From CAZLGO01 sp964559295 (GTDB lineage Archaea > Methanobacteriota > Methanobacteria > Methanobacteriales > Methanobacteriaceae), in assembly GCA_964559295.1 (NCBI GenBank), contig CAZLGO010000053.1, positions 1-12,719 on the forward strand: DNA of 12,719 nt, given 5' to 3'. Of this stretch, positions 6,886-12,719 are shown piece after piece (the first letter of the stretch is position 1; every line of letters starts with the position of its first letter). The notes beneath the pieces are model-generated. The model saw only the letters and a list, made by a program, of their open reading frames with translations, was not told where the DNA came from and ran no database searches. The translations under genes were made by a program, and so were the position numbers.

Positions 6886-8607
6886 GTGTCATGGATCATT
6901 TTAATTTTTATCATGCTTTTGGTATCCATTAAAAACAGAAGTTCGCACAAAAAGAAAGTATCTGTAGTGATCCCAGCCTACAACGAAGATAAGACTGTTG
7001 GTGGTGTTGTTGAAGCTGTAAAAGCCTTAGATTATATTGATGAGGTAATCGTTGTAGATGATGGATCTGAAGATGAAACAGCCAAAAAGGCAGAAGAAGC
7101 TGGAGCGATAGTAATAAAGCACCCTAAAAATAAGGGAAAAGGTGCTGCAATGAAAACTGGTTTTAAAAATTCAAAGGGGGATATCATTGCATTTATAGAT
7201 GCTGATTTGCGTAACCTAACTCCAAAAAAAATAGATAAAGTTATAAAGCCCATATTGGAAGGAAAGGCTGATGTAACCAAAACCAAGTTTAAAAGAGAGG
7301 CTGGAAGAGTAACTGAATTAACCGCAAAACCCCTTTTAGGCTTCTTTTTCCCAGAATTAAAATTTGATCAGCCGCTGAGCGGACAGTTTGCTGCAAAAAG
7401 ATCCTTTCTTGATAAGATCAAATTTGAAGATGATTATGGGGTAGATGTTGGAATCGTTTTGGATGCGGATGTTATGGGAGTTAAAATAAAAGAAGTTGAC
7501 ATCGGTAAAATCCAACATACTCTATCTTCTCTGGGTGAGTTGAAGACGGTTGCTCATGAAGTTGTAAGAACCATCGTGGATAGGGCGGTGGAGTATGGTA
7601 GAGTCACCATGATAGATTCTCTTGGAAAATATATGAGAATGGGCATTTTAGGACTTTCTTTTGCATCTTTGGGGATTTTCTCAATTTTCTTTCTTAGATT
7701 TGTCCCGCCAAGCCTTGGAATAGCTATTTTAATAATAGGGCTGATCATAGCATTTGTGTATTTATCCAGACTCATAAAAAGTTCAGCCCACGTGATTTTA
7801 AGATCTGAAGGAAAAGTTCAGACCATGAAGTCATTTATATATATGCACTTTCCAATAATTGTATCTGGATTGATTTTGGTAGCCCTGCTCACAACGCTTT
7901 TAGGTTCTGTTCATGTTGACGAAGGAAAGATCTCCATAGAACCCACCTCAAGGAATCTTATAATCTGGGAACCCGCCCAAAATAAGAGTTTTGAGATAAG
8001 GGGCCCCTATACGGTGGACAGTGCATTAGAAAACGAATATAATATTTTGAGAGTACCGGAAGGAGCTGTAGAAACACTGGGGCTTAACTATGGAGATTCT
8101 ATGTATATAAAGGGTAGAATGTATGGTATAAATGAAACAAGACCATGGGAAGATAACATATTAAGGATACCATTTGATGCAAGAGAAAGTTTGGATCTAA
8201 CAGTAGGGGATGTTATACCAGATAGTAACATCAGAAAAGTCTTTAAAAACATATATGCTGAAAAATCTTTAGCTTTAGAGGGAAACATCAAAAATAACCT
8301 GACCATAAAAGAAGGAGTTTTTATTGTGACCGATAAAACAAAGGGTAGAATAATAAACATTTATGTCGATGATAAGAAAGTTACAGCCACCGCCGGAATA
8401 TTAAAAAATGGTTATTATAGCGTCTATATAAATGATATACAATATGAAACCATTAAAATCAACGAAGAAGATATTAAAAACACTTATTTTCTATATTGGG
8501 ATAATTACGTTATAAAAATAGAAATTGGAGATGAAATAAAATCTGATATGGAATTTGCACCTTCTGATGAAGGTAGATTTTTGAATTTTATTTTTCCAGA
8601 GCAATGA
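6886..8607 (+). CDS. Membrane-anchored glycosyltransferase (GT2/GT81-like) with extracytoplasmic tail
   Basis: 573 residues from GTG 6886, chosen because GAGGTG (6874-6879) lies 6 bases upstream; an earlier in-frame GTG at 6877 is itself part of that site. After a membrane helix (3-15), a GT-A domain spans about 24-245: VSVVIPAYNE, IDEVIVVDDGS, NKGKGAAMKTG and the metal-binding IDADL (Asp105, Asp107). The segment DYGVDVGIVLD, then KEVDIGKIQH, resembles glucosyl-3-phosphoglycerate synthase-type (GT81) enzymes, so a nucleotide-sugar donor is likely but the acceptor is unknown. Three helices follow (about 252-272, 276-296, 322-341), then a beta-rich tail of about 230 residues that should lie outside the cell by the positive-inside rule. 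The tail contains two AbrB-like motifs (about 386-410 and 424-448). It stands alone on the plus strand, divergent from purE, and its stop touches that of the next gene. Confidence 0.82.
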   Translation: MSWIILIFIMLLVSIKNRSSHKKKVSVVIPAYNEDKTVGGVVEAVKALDYIDEVIVVDDGSEDETAKKAEEAGAIVIKHPKNKGKGAAMKTGFKNSKGDIIAFIDADLRNLTPKKIDKVIKPILEGKADVTKTKFKREAGRVTELTAKPLLGFFFPELKFDQPLSGQFAAKRSFLDKIKFEDDYGVDVGIVLDADVMGVKIKEVDIGKIQHTLSSLGELKTVAHEVVRTIVDRAVEYGRVTMIDSLGKYMRMGILGLSFASLGIFSIFFLRFVPPSLGIAILIIGLIIAFVYLSRLIKSSAHVILRSEGKVQTMKSFIYMHFPIIVSGLILVALLTTLLGSVHVDEGKISIEPTSRNLIIWEPAQNKSFEIRGPYTVDSALENEYNILRVPEGAVETLGLNYGDSMYIKGRMYGINETRPWEDNILRIPFDARESLDLTVGDVIPDSNIRKVFKNIYAEKSLALEGNIKNNLTIKEGVFIVTDKTKGRIINIYVDDKKVTATAGILKNGYYSVYINDIQYETIKINEEDIKNTYFLYWDNYVIKIEIGDEIKSDMEFAPSDEGRFLNFIFPEQ

Positions 8608-9540
8608 TCAATAATAAACCTCGACAGCTTTCTTTATATCATCATAAAGCCCCAATGCTGCAAGAGCACCTATTTTACCTCGAGATCCTGTAATTTCAAT
8701 GAGCTGGATTCCAAGTTCCTCTGCAATTTTTTCCGCCTGTTTGAGGGATATCATAGATTTTTTAGCATCTTGTGAATATGATCTTAATTTTTCTGGAATT
8801 TTGATACCATCTAAAATTGCCATAGATGTTTTATCAGAAAGCGTATATTTTTTAAGCAAATCATGAGATTTTTCTATGAGTTTTTCCCTCTCATCAGGTT
8901 TTATGGCAAATACCAAAGCCACGGCTACGCAATTTTGAGTTTTGTTTGGATTATGAGGGTAGAGTTGCACTATCACATGATCTATGTATTCAAAACCCAT
9001 CTTGCTCAATTCAAATCCCACATTATTTGCAAGGGTCCATGTAGCTCCTTCTTCTTTTGTATCAGTATCGTCTATGCCTATTACAATCTTTTGAAGCCTT
9101 GGTGTTACAACAGCAGCCCTTCCAAGCTTTGAACCTCCCCCCACATCATAAAGTTCCACTCTTTTTACTCCTTCGGCCATTCCTCTGCACATAGCAGCTC
9201 CAACACCTGCACCTGCCAAACCTGCATGGACAACCCTAACTTCATCCCCCTCGATGGATACTTCCTCGATTCCTGCAGCAGAGAAACTTGGTTTTAAATC
9301 CAGAACGGTTTTTCCGGCCTTTACAAGATATATATGTTTATTTCCATCCCTTTTTGACTTTAATACCAGATCGCTGGTCCTTCTATATTGATAGACCATC
9401 CATTCAGAACCTCCAATACAGGGATGATATTCAACGATTTCCACAAGGTCGTCGTCAACCATGGTGAGGACTTTTTTGTAGGGGGCTATCCAAGGATCTT
9501 TGTATTTCTTTTTTAGATCAGTGGGTGTTAGTATTTCCAT
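8608..9540 (-). CDS. mmp11: Methanogenesis marker protein 11
   Basis: 310 residues matching the methanogen-restricted marker 11 family, which is related to the tRNA(Ile2) agmatidine synthetase TiaS but has no proven function. Visible hallmarks are a Gly/Ala-rich stretch HAGLAGAGVGAAMCRG (105-120), the GIDDTD motif (155-160) followed by GATWTLANNVG (165-175), and the C-terminal GSRGKIGALAALGL (285-298) shared with TiaS-type proteins. The length is that of the family. The ATG at 9540 has GGAG seven bases upstream (minus strand, within 9548-9552). The gene is transcribed towards the glycosyltransferase; the two stop codons are adjacent with no spacer. Its own promoter should be in 9541-9650. The presence of this gene is the clearest single sign that the host is a methanogen. 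Confidence 0.9.
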   Translation of the reverse strand: MEILTPTDLKKKYKDPWIAPYKKVLTMVDDDLVEIVEYHPCIGGSEWMVYQYRRTSDLVLKSKRDGNKHIYLVKAGKTVLDLKPSFSAAGIEEVSIEGDEVRVVHAGLAGAGVGAAMCRGMAEGVKRVELYDVGGGSKLGRAAVVTPRLQKIVIGIDDTDTKEEGATWTLANNVGFELSKMGFEYIDHVIVQLYPHNPNKTQNCVAVALVFAIKPDEREKLIEKSHDLLKKYTLSDKTSMAILDGIKIPEKLRSYSQDAKKSMISLKQAEKIAEELGIQLIEITGSRGKIGALAALGLYDDIKKAVEVYY

Positions 9541-9650
9541 GATATGTCTCCATTATGCTTTGATCTTTTAAAAATTCTATATTGAACATGTCTGGTGCAA
9601 ATGAAATGTTTTTACCTTAATTAAAGATCTATTGTTCGATAATCATCATT
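9541..9650 (-). promoter_or_regulatory. Short gap with the likely mmp11 promoter
   Basis: This 110-base A/T-rich gap lies between the 3' end of the ATPase gene and the start of mmp11, on the same strand. Read on the minus strand, TATA-like words CAATATAGA (about 9578-9586) and TTTTTAAAA (about 9567-9576) lie 27-46 bases before the ATG. The former would leave room for the GGAG site in a short leader. No strong U-run terminator for the ATPase gene was seen here, so partial read-through into mmp11 is possible. Confidence 0.3.
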
Positions 9651-10841
9651 TCAAGGAGGATAAAACCCATCAGCCTCTTTTCGATATTTAAGCCATGATG
9701 ACAGCATATGATCCTCAATAACGTATTTTTTGTTGATGTGAGAGAGAATGCCCTTATTTTTTAACCTGTTGGTATATTTTAACAAAGTCCGATTTGAAAA
9801 TTCAACTTGTTCCAACATTTCGCTCCAACCTAAGGGCCCCCTTTCAATAAGCAGTTTTACGATTTCTTTTTCATATTCAGAGAGTGTCGCCCATATAGCC
9901 ATCCACATAGTTGCTATCTGGTCTATTTTTCCATAAAAAGTTTCTGTGACCAGTTCATCGTCATAATCCTTGTTTTCTGACATGGTGTTACAGAAACTGT
10001 TTATATAGGAGGGGTAGCCTCTGGTGCACTTGTAGAATCTTTGGAAACCATCTTCAGTAAATCTGATCTCAGGGACTTTTTCTTCAAGATAGTCCCTCGT
10101 CAGCCCTTCTGTAAAAGGATCAACCACAAGTTGAATCATTCTCCCTCCAAAAGCTCCATTCGCACCGTTTATTTTATCAACGATCTCGCTGGCTGCAGAT
10201 GTCGAACCAGTGAATATATAGCTCACATTATCCTGATCCTGGGTATAACTCCTGATCAGCCAAAAAAATGCTTCTGCAGCATTTAATTCACCTATGAGTT
10301 GGAATTCATCGATTATTATAACAAAACCATCTATTTTATCTCTAGATGCGTCTACCACTTTCTGTGGGAATTCCATAACAAAGGAACTGAGCTTTTCATA
10401 GTCATCCTTGACCCTTGGAATGGCAATTCCTAAAATGTTTCCTGCTTTCCTGAAATCGTAGTCTTTGTTGGCTATTTTTTTGAATAATGAGTCTTTTAAG
10501 TTGTATATTTTTCTTAAAATTCCCAGATCTTTTTTTCCACATGCATCTATCATGGTCTCGAAGAGGCTGTGCATTATCATCTCTTCGGTGAGATTTCCCC
10601 TCTGGATCCCATGTATCTTGGATATGTCTATATAGGCTGCTAAAATGTTTTCAGGCAAATCAAACATGAGCTTCCTTAAAAGATAAGATTTTCCAACGCC
10701 TCTGTGACCTGTAACAAGTATTTGATTGGCCGCATTTTGCTTTAAAGCATCTAAAAATGATTTTAAACGTGCTAATTCTTTTTCACGATTATAAAAATAT
10801 TTGTTCAGGTCTGAAGGGATTCCTAAAGGTAGGTTAGGCAT
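9651..10841 (-). CDS. Archaeal AAA/STAND-type ATPase with C-terminal winged helix
   Basis: 396 residues from ATG 10841, chosen because AAAGGTGAT (atcacc at 10845-10850) precedes it; the frame stays open back to an ATG at 10916 that has no such site. An N-terminal YFYNREKEL box (15-23) is typical of the archaeal ATPase_2/ORC-like family. Walker A is GHRGVGKS (45-52), Walker B is VIIIDEFQ (174-181), a sensor-1-like FTGS lies at 210-213 and a sensor-2-like RGYPSYI at 274-280. From about 315 to 385 a winged-helix domain follows (SEYEKEIVKLL, then GWSEMLEQVEFSNRTLLKYTNRLKNKGIL written in separate helices), suggesting DNA or partner binding. Such ATPases occur in many lineage-specific copies in archaea and their functions are mostly unknown. 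It stands alone, with four 45-bp tandem repeats directly upstream in the same frame, and it is not a replication Orc1/Cdc6 by size or motif pattern. Confidence 0.82.
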   Translation of the reverse strand: MPNLPLGIPSDLNKYFYNREKELARLKSFLDALKQNAANQILVTGHRGVGKSYLLRKLMFDLPENILAAYIDISKIHGIQRGNLTEEMIMHSLFETMIDACGKKDLGILRKIYNLKDSLFKKIANKDYDFRKAGNILGIAIPRVKDDYEKLSSFVMEFPQKVVDASRDKIDGFVIIIDEFQLIGELNAAEAFFWLIRSYTQDQDNVSYIFTGSTSAASEIVDKINGANGAFGGRMIQLVVDPFTEGLTRDYLEEKVPEIRFTEDGFQRFYKCTRGYPSYINSFCNTMSENKDYDDELVTETFYGKIDQIATMWMAIWATLSEYEKEIVKLLIERGPLGWSEMLEQVEFSNRTLLKYTNRLKNKGILSHINKKYVIEDHMLSSWLKYRKEADGFYPP

Positions 10842-10875
10842 CTTATCACCTTTTCTTTGGCTTGGATCTGCACTG

Positions 10876-11055
10876 GTGTACCTAAGTTCACAGGTTACTT
10901 TAGGTTCACCTTTCATATAAGTGTATCTATTTACACAAGTTAACTTGAGTACACTTTATAGGTCTGTGTACTCAAGTTCACAGGTTATTTTAGGTTCACC
11001 TTTTCCTGAAGTGTAGTCAACACCACAAGTTACTTTAGGATCTTGGTTGAAGAAT
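10876..11055 (-). repeat. Four tandem 45-bp direct repeats upstream of the ATPase gene
   Basis: Four head-to-tail units of exactly 45 bp start at 10876, 10921, 10966 and 11011, each opening with gtgta on the plus strand. Units 1 and 3 are nearly identical over their first 38 bases; units 2 and 4 are more diverged. On the minus strand, in the frame of the ATPase, each unit encodes 15 residues of the pattern xxKxEPKVTCxxxYT (for example KGEPKVTCELRYT and KGEPKITCELEYT). Unit 2 contains an in-frame TAA (10956-10958). Inside units 1 and 3 the word AGGTT recurs 10 bp apart (10892 and 10902; 10982 and 10992), one helical turn. The array may be decayed protein repeats or a DNA site for autoregulation. 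Confidence 0.85.
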
Positions 11056-11123
11056 GGATCATTGATGTATGTACCATATATGCTCTTTACTTTAAAATCT
11101 CCTACAAAATCCTGATATTTCAT
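10956..11123 (-). CDS. Uncertain short ORF or decayed 5' part of the ATPase reading frame
   Basis: ATG 11123 opens 55 codons that end at the TAA in repeat unit 2. The first 30 residues are unremarkable and mixed (KYQDFVGDFKVKSIYGTY); the last 25 are repeat units 4, 3 and the start of 2, each with a TCxxxYT core. The same frame is open further upstream to a TAA at 11253-11255, without another ATG and with only a TTG at 11141. It is also exactly in frame with the ATPase downstream, so one stop codon separates the two. No ribosome binding site precedes the ATG or TTG. It could be a small Cys-containing repeat peptide, a leader, or the remains of an N-terminal extension; I cannot choose among them. 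Confidence 0.3.
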   Translation of the reverse strand: MKYQDFVGDFKVKSIYGTYINDPFFNQDPKVTCGVDYTSGKGEPKITCELEYTDL

Positions 11124-11307
11124 TAAAAAAGGATTTATCAAAACTCTTGATTGGATAGAAATATTTACAGTTCTTTTTCTAAATGGATTCGTTCTACCAC
11201 CATAAATTTCATGATAAACATGAAAAATGATTCTTATGTTTTTTATGTTGGGTTAGAAAAGATTGGCATGTTTTTTTATGAAAGTTTAATAATATCGATG
11301 TTTTTTT

Positions 11308-11344
11308 CTCATTTATGGTGAAATGAGTTTATTTTTGATTTTTT
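11308..11344 (+). terminator. Hairpin followed by T-tract (plus-strand orientation)
   Basis: A perfect 7-bp stem CTCATTT/AAATGAG with a 6-base loop ATGGTG (11308-11327) is followed on the plus strand by T-rich sequence up to 11344, the layout of an intrinsic terminator. No plus-strand gene is known just upstream, so this may reflect an unseen transcript or simply a structure in the DNA. Confidence 0.25.
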
Positions 11345-11345
11345 G

Positions 11346-11367
11346 AAAAAAATAAGGAAATAAAAAA
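11346..11367 (-). terminator. U-rich terminator of ribH
   Basis: Immediately after the ribH stop the minus strand carries runs of six and seven U (forward A-runs at 11362-11367 and 11346-11352). Such oligo-U tracts end archaeal transcripts without a need for a hairpin. Confidence 0.4.
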
Positions 11368-11778
11368 TTATTCCAGTCGCTCTACCATCTTCACAGCAGC
11401 TTCAACAGCACGTTTTGCATAATCAACCCGTTGATGTGCTTCCAATCTGGTCATTTTGGGACCTGAAATTCCTAAAGTAACAGGTTTTCCGTACTCCAAA
11501 GCCAAATCGGCTATTTTACGTGATGCATGCTGCGCAACGATCTCATCATGAGCTGTAGAACCCTCTATTACCGTGCCAAGTGTTACAACAGCATCCACAT
11601 CAGACTCTTCAAGGAGTTTTTTAACTGCAAGAGGCATGTCAAAAACACCAGGTACCTTTATTACTTCTGTTATTTCTGCTTCTAAAAATTTAGCATGCTC
11701 TTTGGCTAATTCTAACATCATATGGGTTATATCATAATTGAATTCTGAAACTACAACCCCTAATCTGACCTTTACCAT
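11368..11778 (-). CDS. ribH: 6,7-dimethyl-8-ribityllumazine synthase
   Basis: 136 residues, the compact archaeal form. It condenses 5-amino-6-ribitylaminouracil with 3,4-dihydroxy-2-butanone 4-phosphate, the penultimate step to riboflavin; the pathway intermediate is also the precursor of the F420 chromophore used in methanogenesis. Motifs in order are SEFN (11-14, substrate ring binding), KVPGVFDMP (41-49), LGTVIEGSTAHDEIVA (67-82) with the catalytic His77, and GPKMTRLEAHQRVDYAKRA (106-124), a C-terminal signature of the archaeal enzymes. The protein normally assembles into a large shell. ATG 11778 has a textbook GGAGGT (11785-11790) at 6-nt spacing. It seems to be transcribed alone, with its promoter in 11779-11897 and U-rich tracts after the stop. 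Confidence 0.95.
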   Translation of the reverse strand: MVKVRLGVVVSEFNYDITHMMLELAKEHAKFLEAEITEVIKVPGVFDMPLAVKKLLEESDVDAVVTLGTVIEGSTAHDEIVAQHASRKIADLALEYGKPVTLGISGPKMTRLEAHQRVDYAKRAVEAAVKMVERLE

Positions 11779-11808
11779 TTTTTAACCTCCATTTCAACCT
11801 TTTAGAAA

Positions 11809-11843
11809 AATTGATCAAAACATGTTCTTTCAAGAATTGATCA
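11809..11843. promoter_or_regulatory. Direct repeat AATTGATCA upstream of ribH
   Basis: AATTGATCA occurs at 11809-11817 and 11835-11843, 26 bp apart, in the 5' flank of ribH. The first copy sits in the perfect palindrome TTGATCAA. The pair could be an operator, for example for a flavin-responsive regulator, but nothing here identifies the protein. The palindrome also appears at 1145-1152 upstream of the DUF35 operon. Confidence 0.25.
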
Positions 11844-11897
11844 GAAGTTTGAGACCAAAAACCCTATGAATAATCATGATTCCGTTTATTCTCATAT

Positions 11898-11975
11898 CTA
11901 TATTAAAACATATGCAATTGGGCTTAAAAGCATTATAAGGATTATGATCAACGCTATAAGTTGTACTTTAGTCAT
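11898..11975 (-). CDS. Possible 25-residue hydrophobic membrane peptide
   Basis: ATG 11975 lies 3 bases beyond the stop codon of the cysteine desulfurase and is preceded by GGAGAT (11982-11987), which overlaps the end of that gene, so translation would be coupled. The 25 codons (MTKVQLIALIIILIMLLSPI, then AYVLI) encode almost a single transmembrane helix with one Lys near the N-terminus, ending at TAG 11898-11900. No homologue is recognised. The ribosome binding site, the position and a purely membrane-like composition support a real micropeptide; its size leaves doubt. Confidence 0.5.
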   Translation of the reverse strand: MTKVQLIALIIILIMLLSPIAYVLI

Positions 11976-11978
11976 ATT

Positions 11979-12719
11979 TTAATCTCCAAAAGATTTTGAA
12001 ATTTCTGATACAGTATCGGCCAATATCTGAATCTCTTCTTTTGTGTTGTAGTAATGAACTGAGGCTCTTACAGTTCCTCCAAGTTCATACGCACCAATGT
12101 GTCTTACAGCAGGAATCGCACAGTGATGACCGCTTCTTACACATATTTTTTTAAGCTCGTCAAGTATTTTGGCAACTTCATGGGGGTTTATGTTATCTAT
12201 ATTGAAAGACAGCATCCCATAAATATTTTCTGGATCACCATAACATATCGTGCTTTCTATGCTATCGATTTTATCAAACATGTATTTTGTAAGTTTTCTA
12301 TCGTGTTTTTCAATTTTATGGGTTCCAATTTTTTTGATATATTCTATGGCAGCTCCTAGACCTATAATTCCTGCAATGTTTTGGGTGCCTCCCTCAAATC
12401 TGGCAGGAGCCATATCAAGTGTAAAATCATATTCTGTAACGTCCAAGACTGTTCCCCCACCTAAGTTCATTGGTTTTATCTTATCAATGCACTCACTCCT
12501 GCAGTACAAAAATCCAGTTCCAACAGGTCCTAAAAGACCCTTATGTCCTGCAAATGCAATAAAATCAGCATTTGTTTTTTTAACATCGATTTTCATGTGC
12601 CCAGCTGATTGTGCAGCATCGATCAAAAAGAGAATATCATTTTCCTCTGCGATCTTTCCAATATCATAAATCGGCTGCACAGATCCAATTGCATTTGAAA
12701 TATGGGTAGTTGTGATAAG
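11979..12719 (-). CDS. Cysteine desulfurase-like class V aminotransferase (SufS/CsdB type), N-terminus missing
   Basis: The frame is open from the right edge to TAA 11979-11981, showing the last 246 residues of an enzyme usually near 380-400 long. A GTG at 12680 is internal, because conserved sequence (TTTHISNAIGSVQP) continues upstream of it. PLP-dependent features visible, numbered from the edge: DAAQSAGH (34-41, Asp34 and Gln37 contacting PLP), AGHKGLLGP with the Schiff-base Lys60, FEGGTQN (108-114), and RSGHHCA (195-201) with the catalytic Cys200 that receives the persulfide. The C-terminus GGTVRASVHYYNTKEEI (214-230) is characteristic of the family. It would release sulfur from cysteine as enzyme-bound persulfide for Fe-S clusters or thio-cofactors. 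No SufBC scaffold gene is in view. A tiny membrane-peptide frame follows directly downstream. Confidence 0.9.
   Translation of the reverse strand, partial: LITTTHISNAIGSVQPIYDIGKIAEENDILFLIDAAQSAGHMKIDVKKTNADFIAFAGHKGLLGPVGTGFLYCRSECIDKIKPMNLGGGTVLDVTEYDFTLDMAPARFEGGTQNIAGIIGLGAAIEYIKKIGTHKIEKHDRKLTKYMFDKIDSIESTICYGDPENIYGMLSFNIDNINPHEVAKILDELKKICVRSGHHCAIPAVRHIGAYELGGTVRASVHYYNTKEEIQILADTVSEISKSFGD

Larger units (their letters stand above)
11142..11367. other. AT-rich non-coding region with inverted repeats and T-tracts
   Basis: No gene is recognised on either strand. Two perfect 7-bp inverted repeats are present: TTTCATG/CATGAAA at 11207-11225 (5-base loop) and CTCATTT/AAATGAG at 11308-11327 (6-base loop). 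The word ATG followed by six or seven T occurs at 11236, 11268 and 11298, spaced 32 and 30 bases. The region separates the 3' end of ribH from the repeat-bearing 5' flank of the ATPase gene, so it should hold the ribH terminator and the ATPase promoter. Confidence 0.55.

Noticed and set aside
9651..10841. Replication initiator Orc1/Cdc6
   Set aside because: It has Walker motifs and a winged helix, but lacks Orc1/Cdc6-specific motif spacing, and no origin-like repeat cluster is seen beyond the 45-bp array, which is in a coding frame.
10876..11055. CRISPR array
   Set aside because: The units abut with no unique spacers, the repeats are imperfect and no cas genes are nearby.

Overview
This AT-rich window most likely comes from a hydrogenotrophic methanogen of the Methanobacteriales (Methanobacterium- or Methanobrevibacter-like). 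The evidence is a methanogenesis marker protein 11 gene, a small class II (CbiX/CfbA-type) nickelochelatase, a tandem two-domain PurE, a UbiD-family enzyme of the archaeal mevalonate branch, archaeal-type lumazine synthase, and Shine-Dalgarno sequences resembling GGAGGTGAT. No tRNA, rRNA, CRISPR array or insertion sequence was seen.

Layout. 1-738 (-): a pilin-like secreted protein running off the left edge. 739-1183: AT-rich gap with the flanking promoters. 1184-4000 (+): four overlapping genes, namely a DUF35 zinc-ribbon/OB-fold protein, cfbA, thiL and the AmmeMemoRadiSam radical SAM enzyme. 4001-4306: convergent gap. 6759-4307 (-): purE, a previously hidden 47-codon Cys-rich membrane peptide, and a ubiD-family decarboxylase, apparently one operon. 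6886-8607 (+): a membrane-anchored glycosyltransferase. 8608-9540 (-): methanogenesis marker 11, whose stop abuts the stop of the glycosyltransferase. 9651-10841 (-): an archaeal AAA-type ATPase with a C-terminal winged helix. 10876-11055: four tandem 45-bp repeats just upstream of that ATPase, in the same reading frame and broken by one TAA. 11056-11367: AT-rich DNA with hairpins and spaced T-tracts. 11368-11778 (-): ribH. 11898-11975 (-): a possible 25-codon hydrophobic peptide directly behind a cysteine desulfurase gene that runs off the right edge.

Most genes are cofactor and central biosynthesis housekeeping: coenzyme F430 (cfbA), thiamine diphosphate (thiL), flavin/F420 precursor (ribH), purines (purE), isoprenoid lipids (DUF35 partner protein and the UbiD-family decarboxylase) and sulfur mobilisation (cysteine desulfurase). 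The less ordinary parts are the 45-bp/15-residue repeats with an in-frame stop ahead of the ATPase, a PurE whose second domain has lost the catalytic His, a glycosyltransferase with two AbrB-like motifs in a probably extracytoplasmic tail, and two tiny membrane-peptide genes coupled to larger genes.
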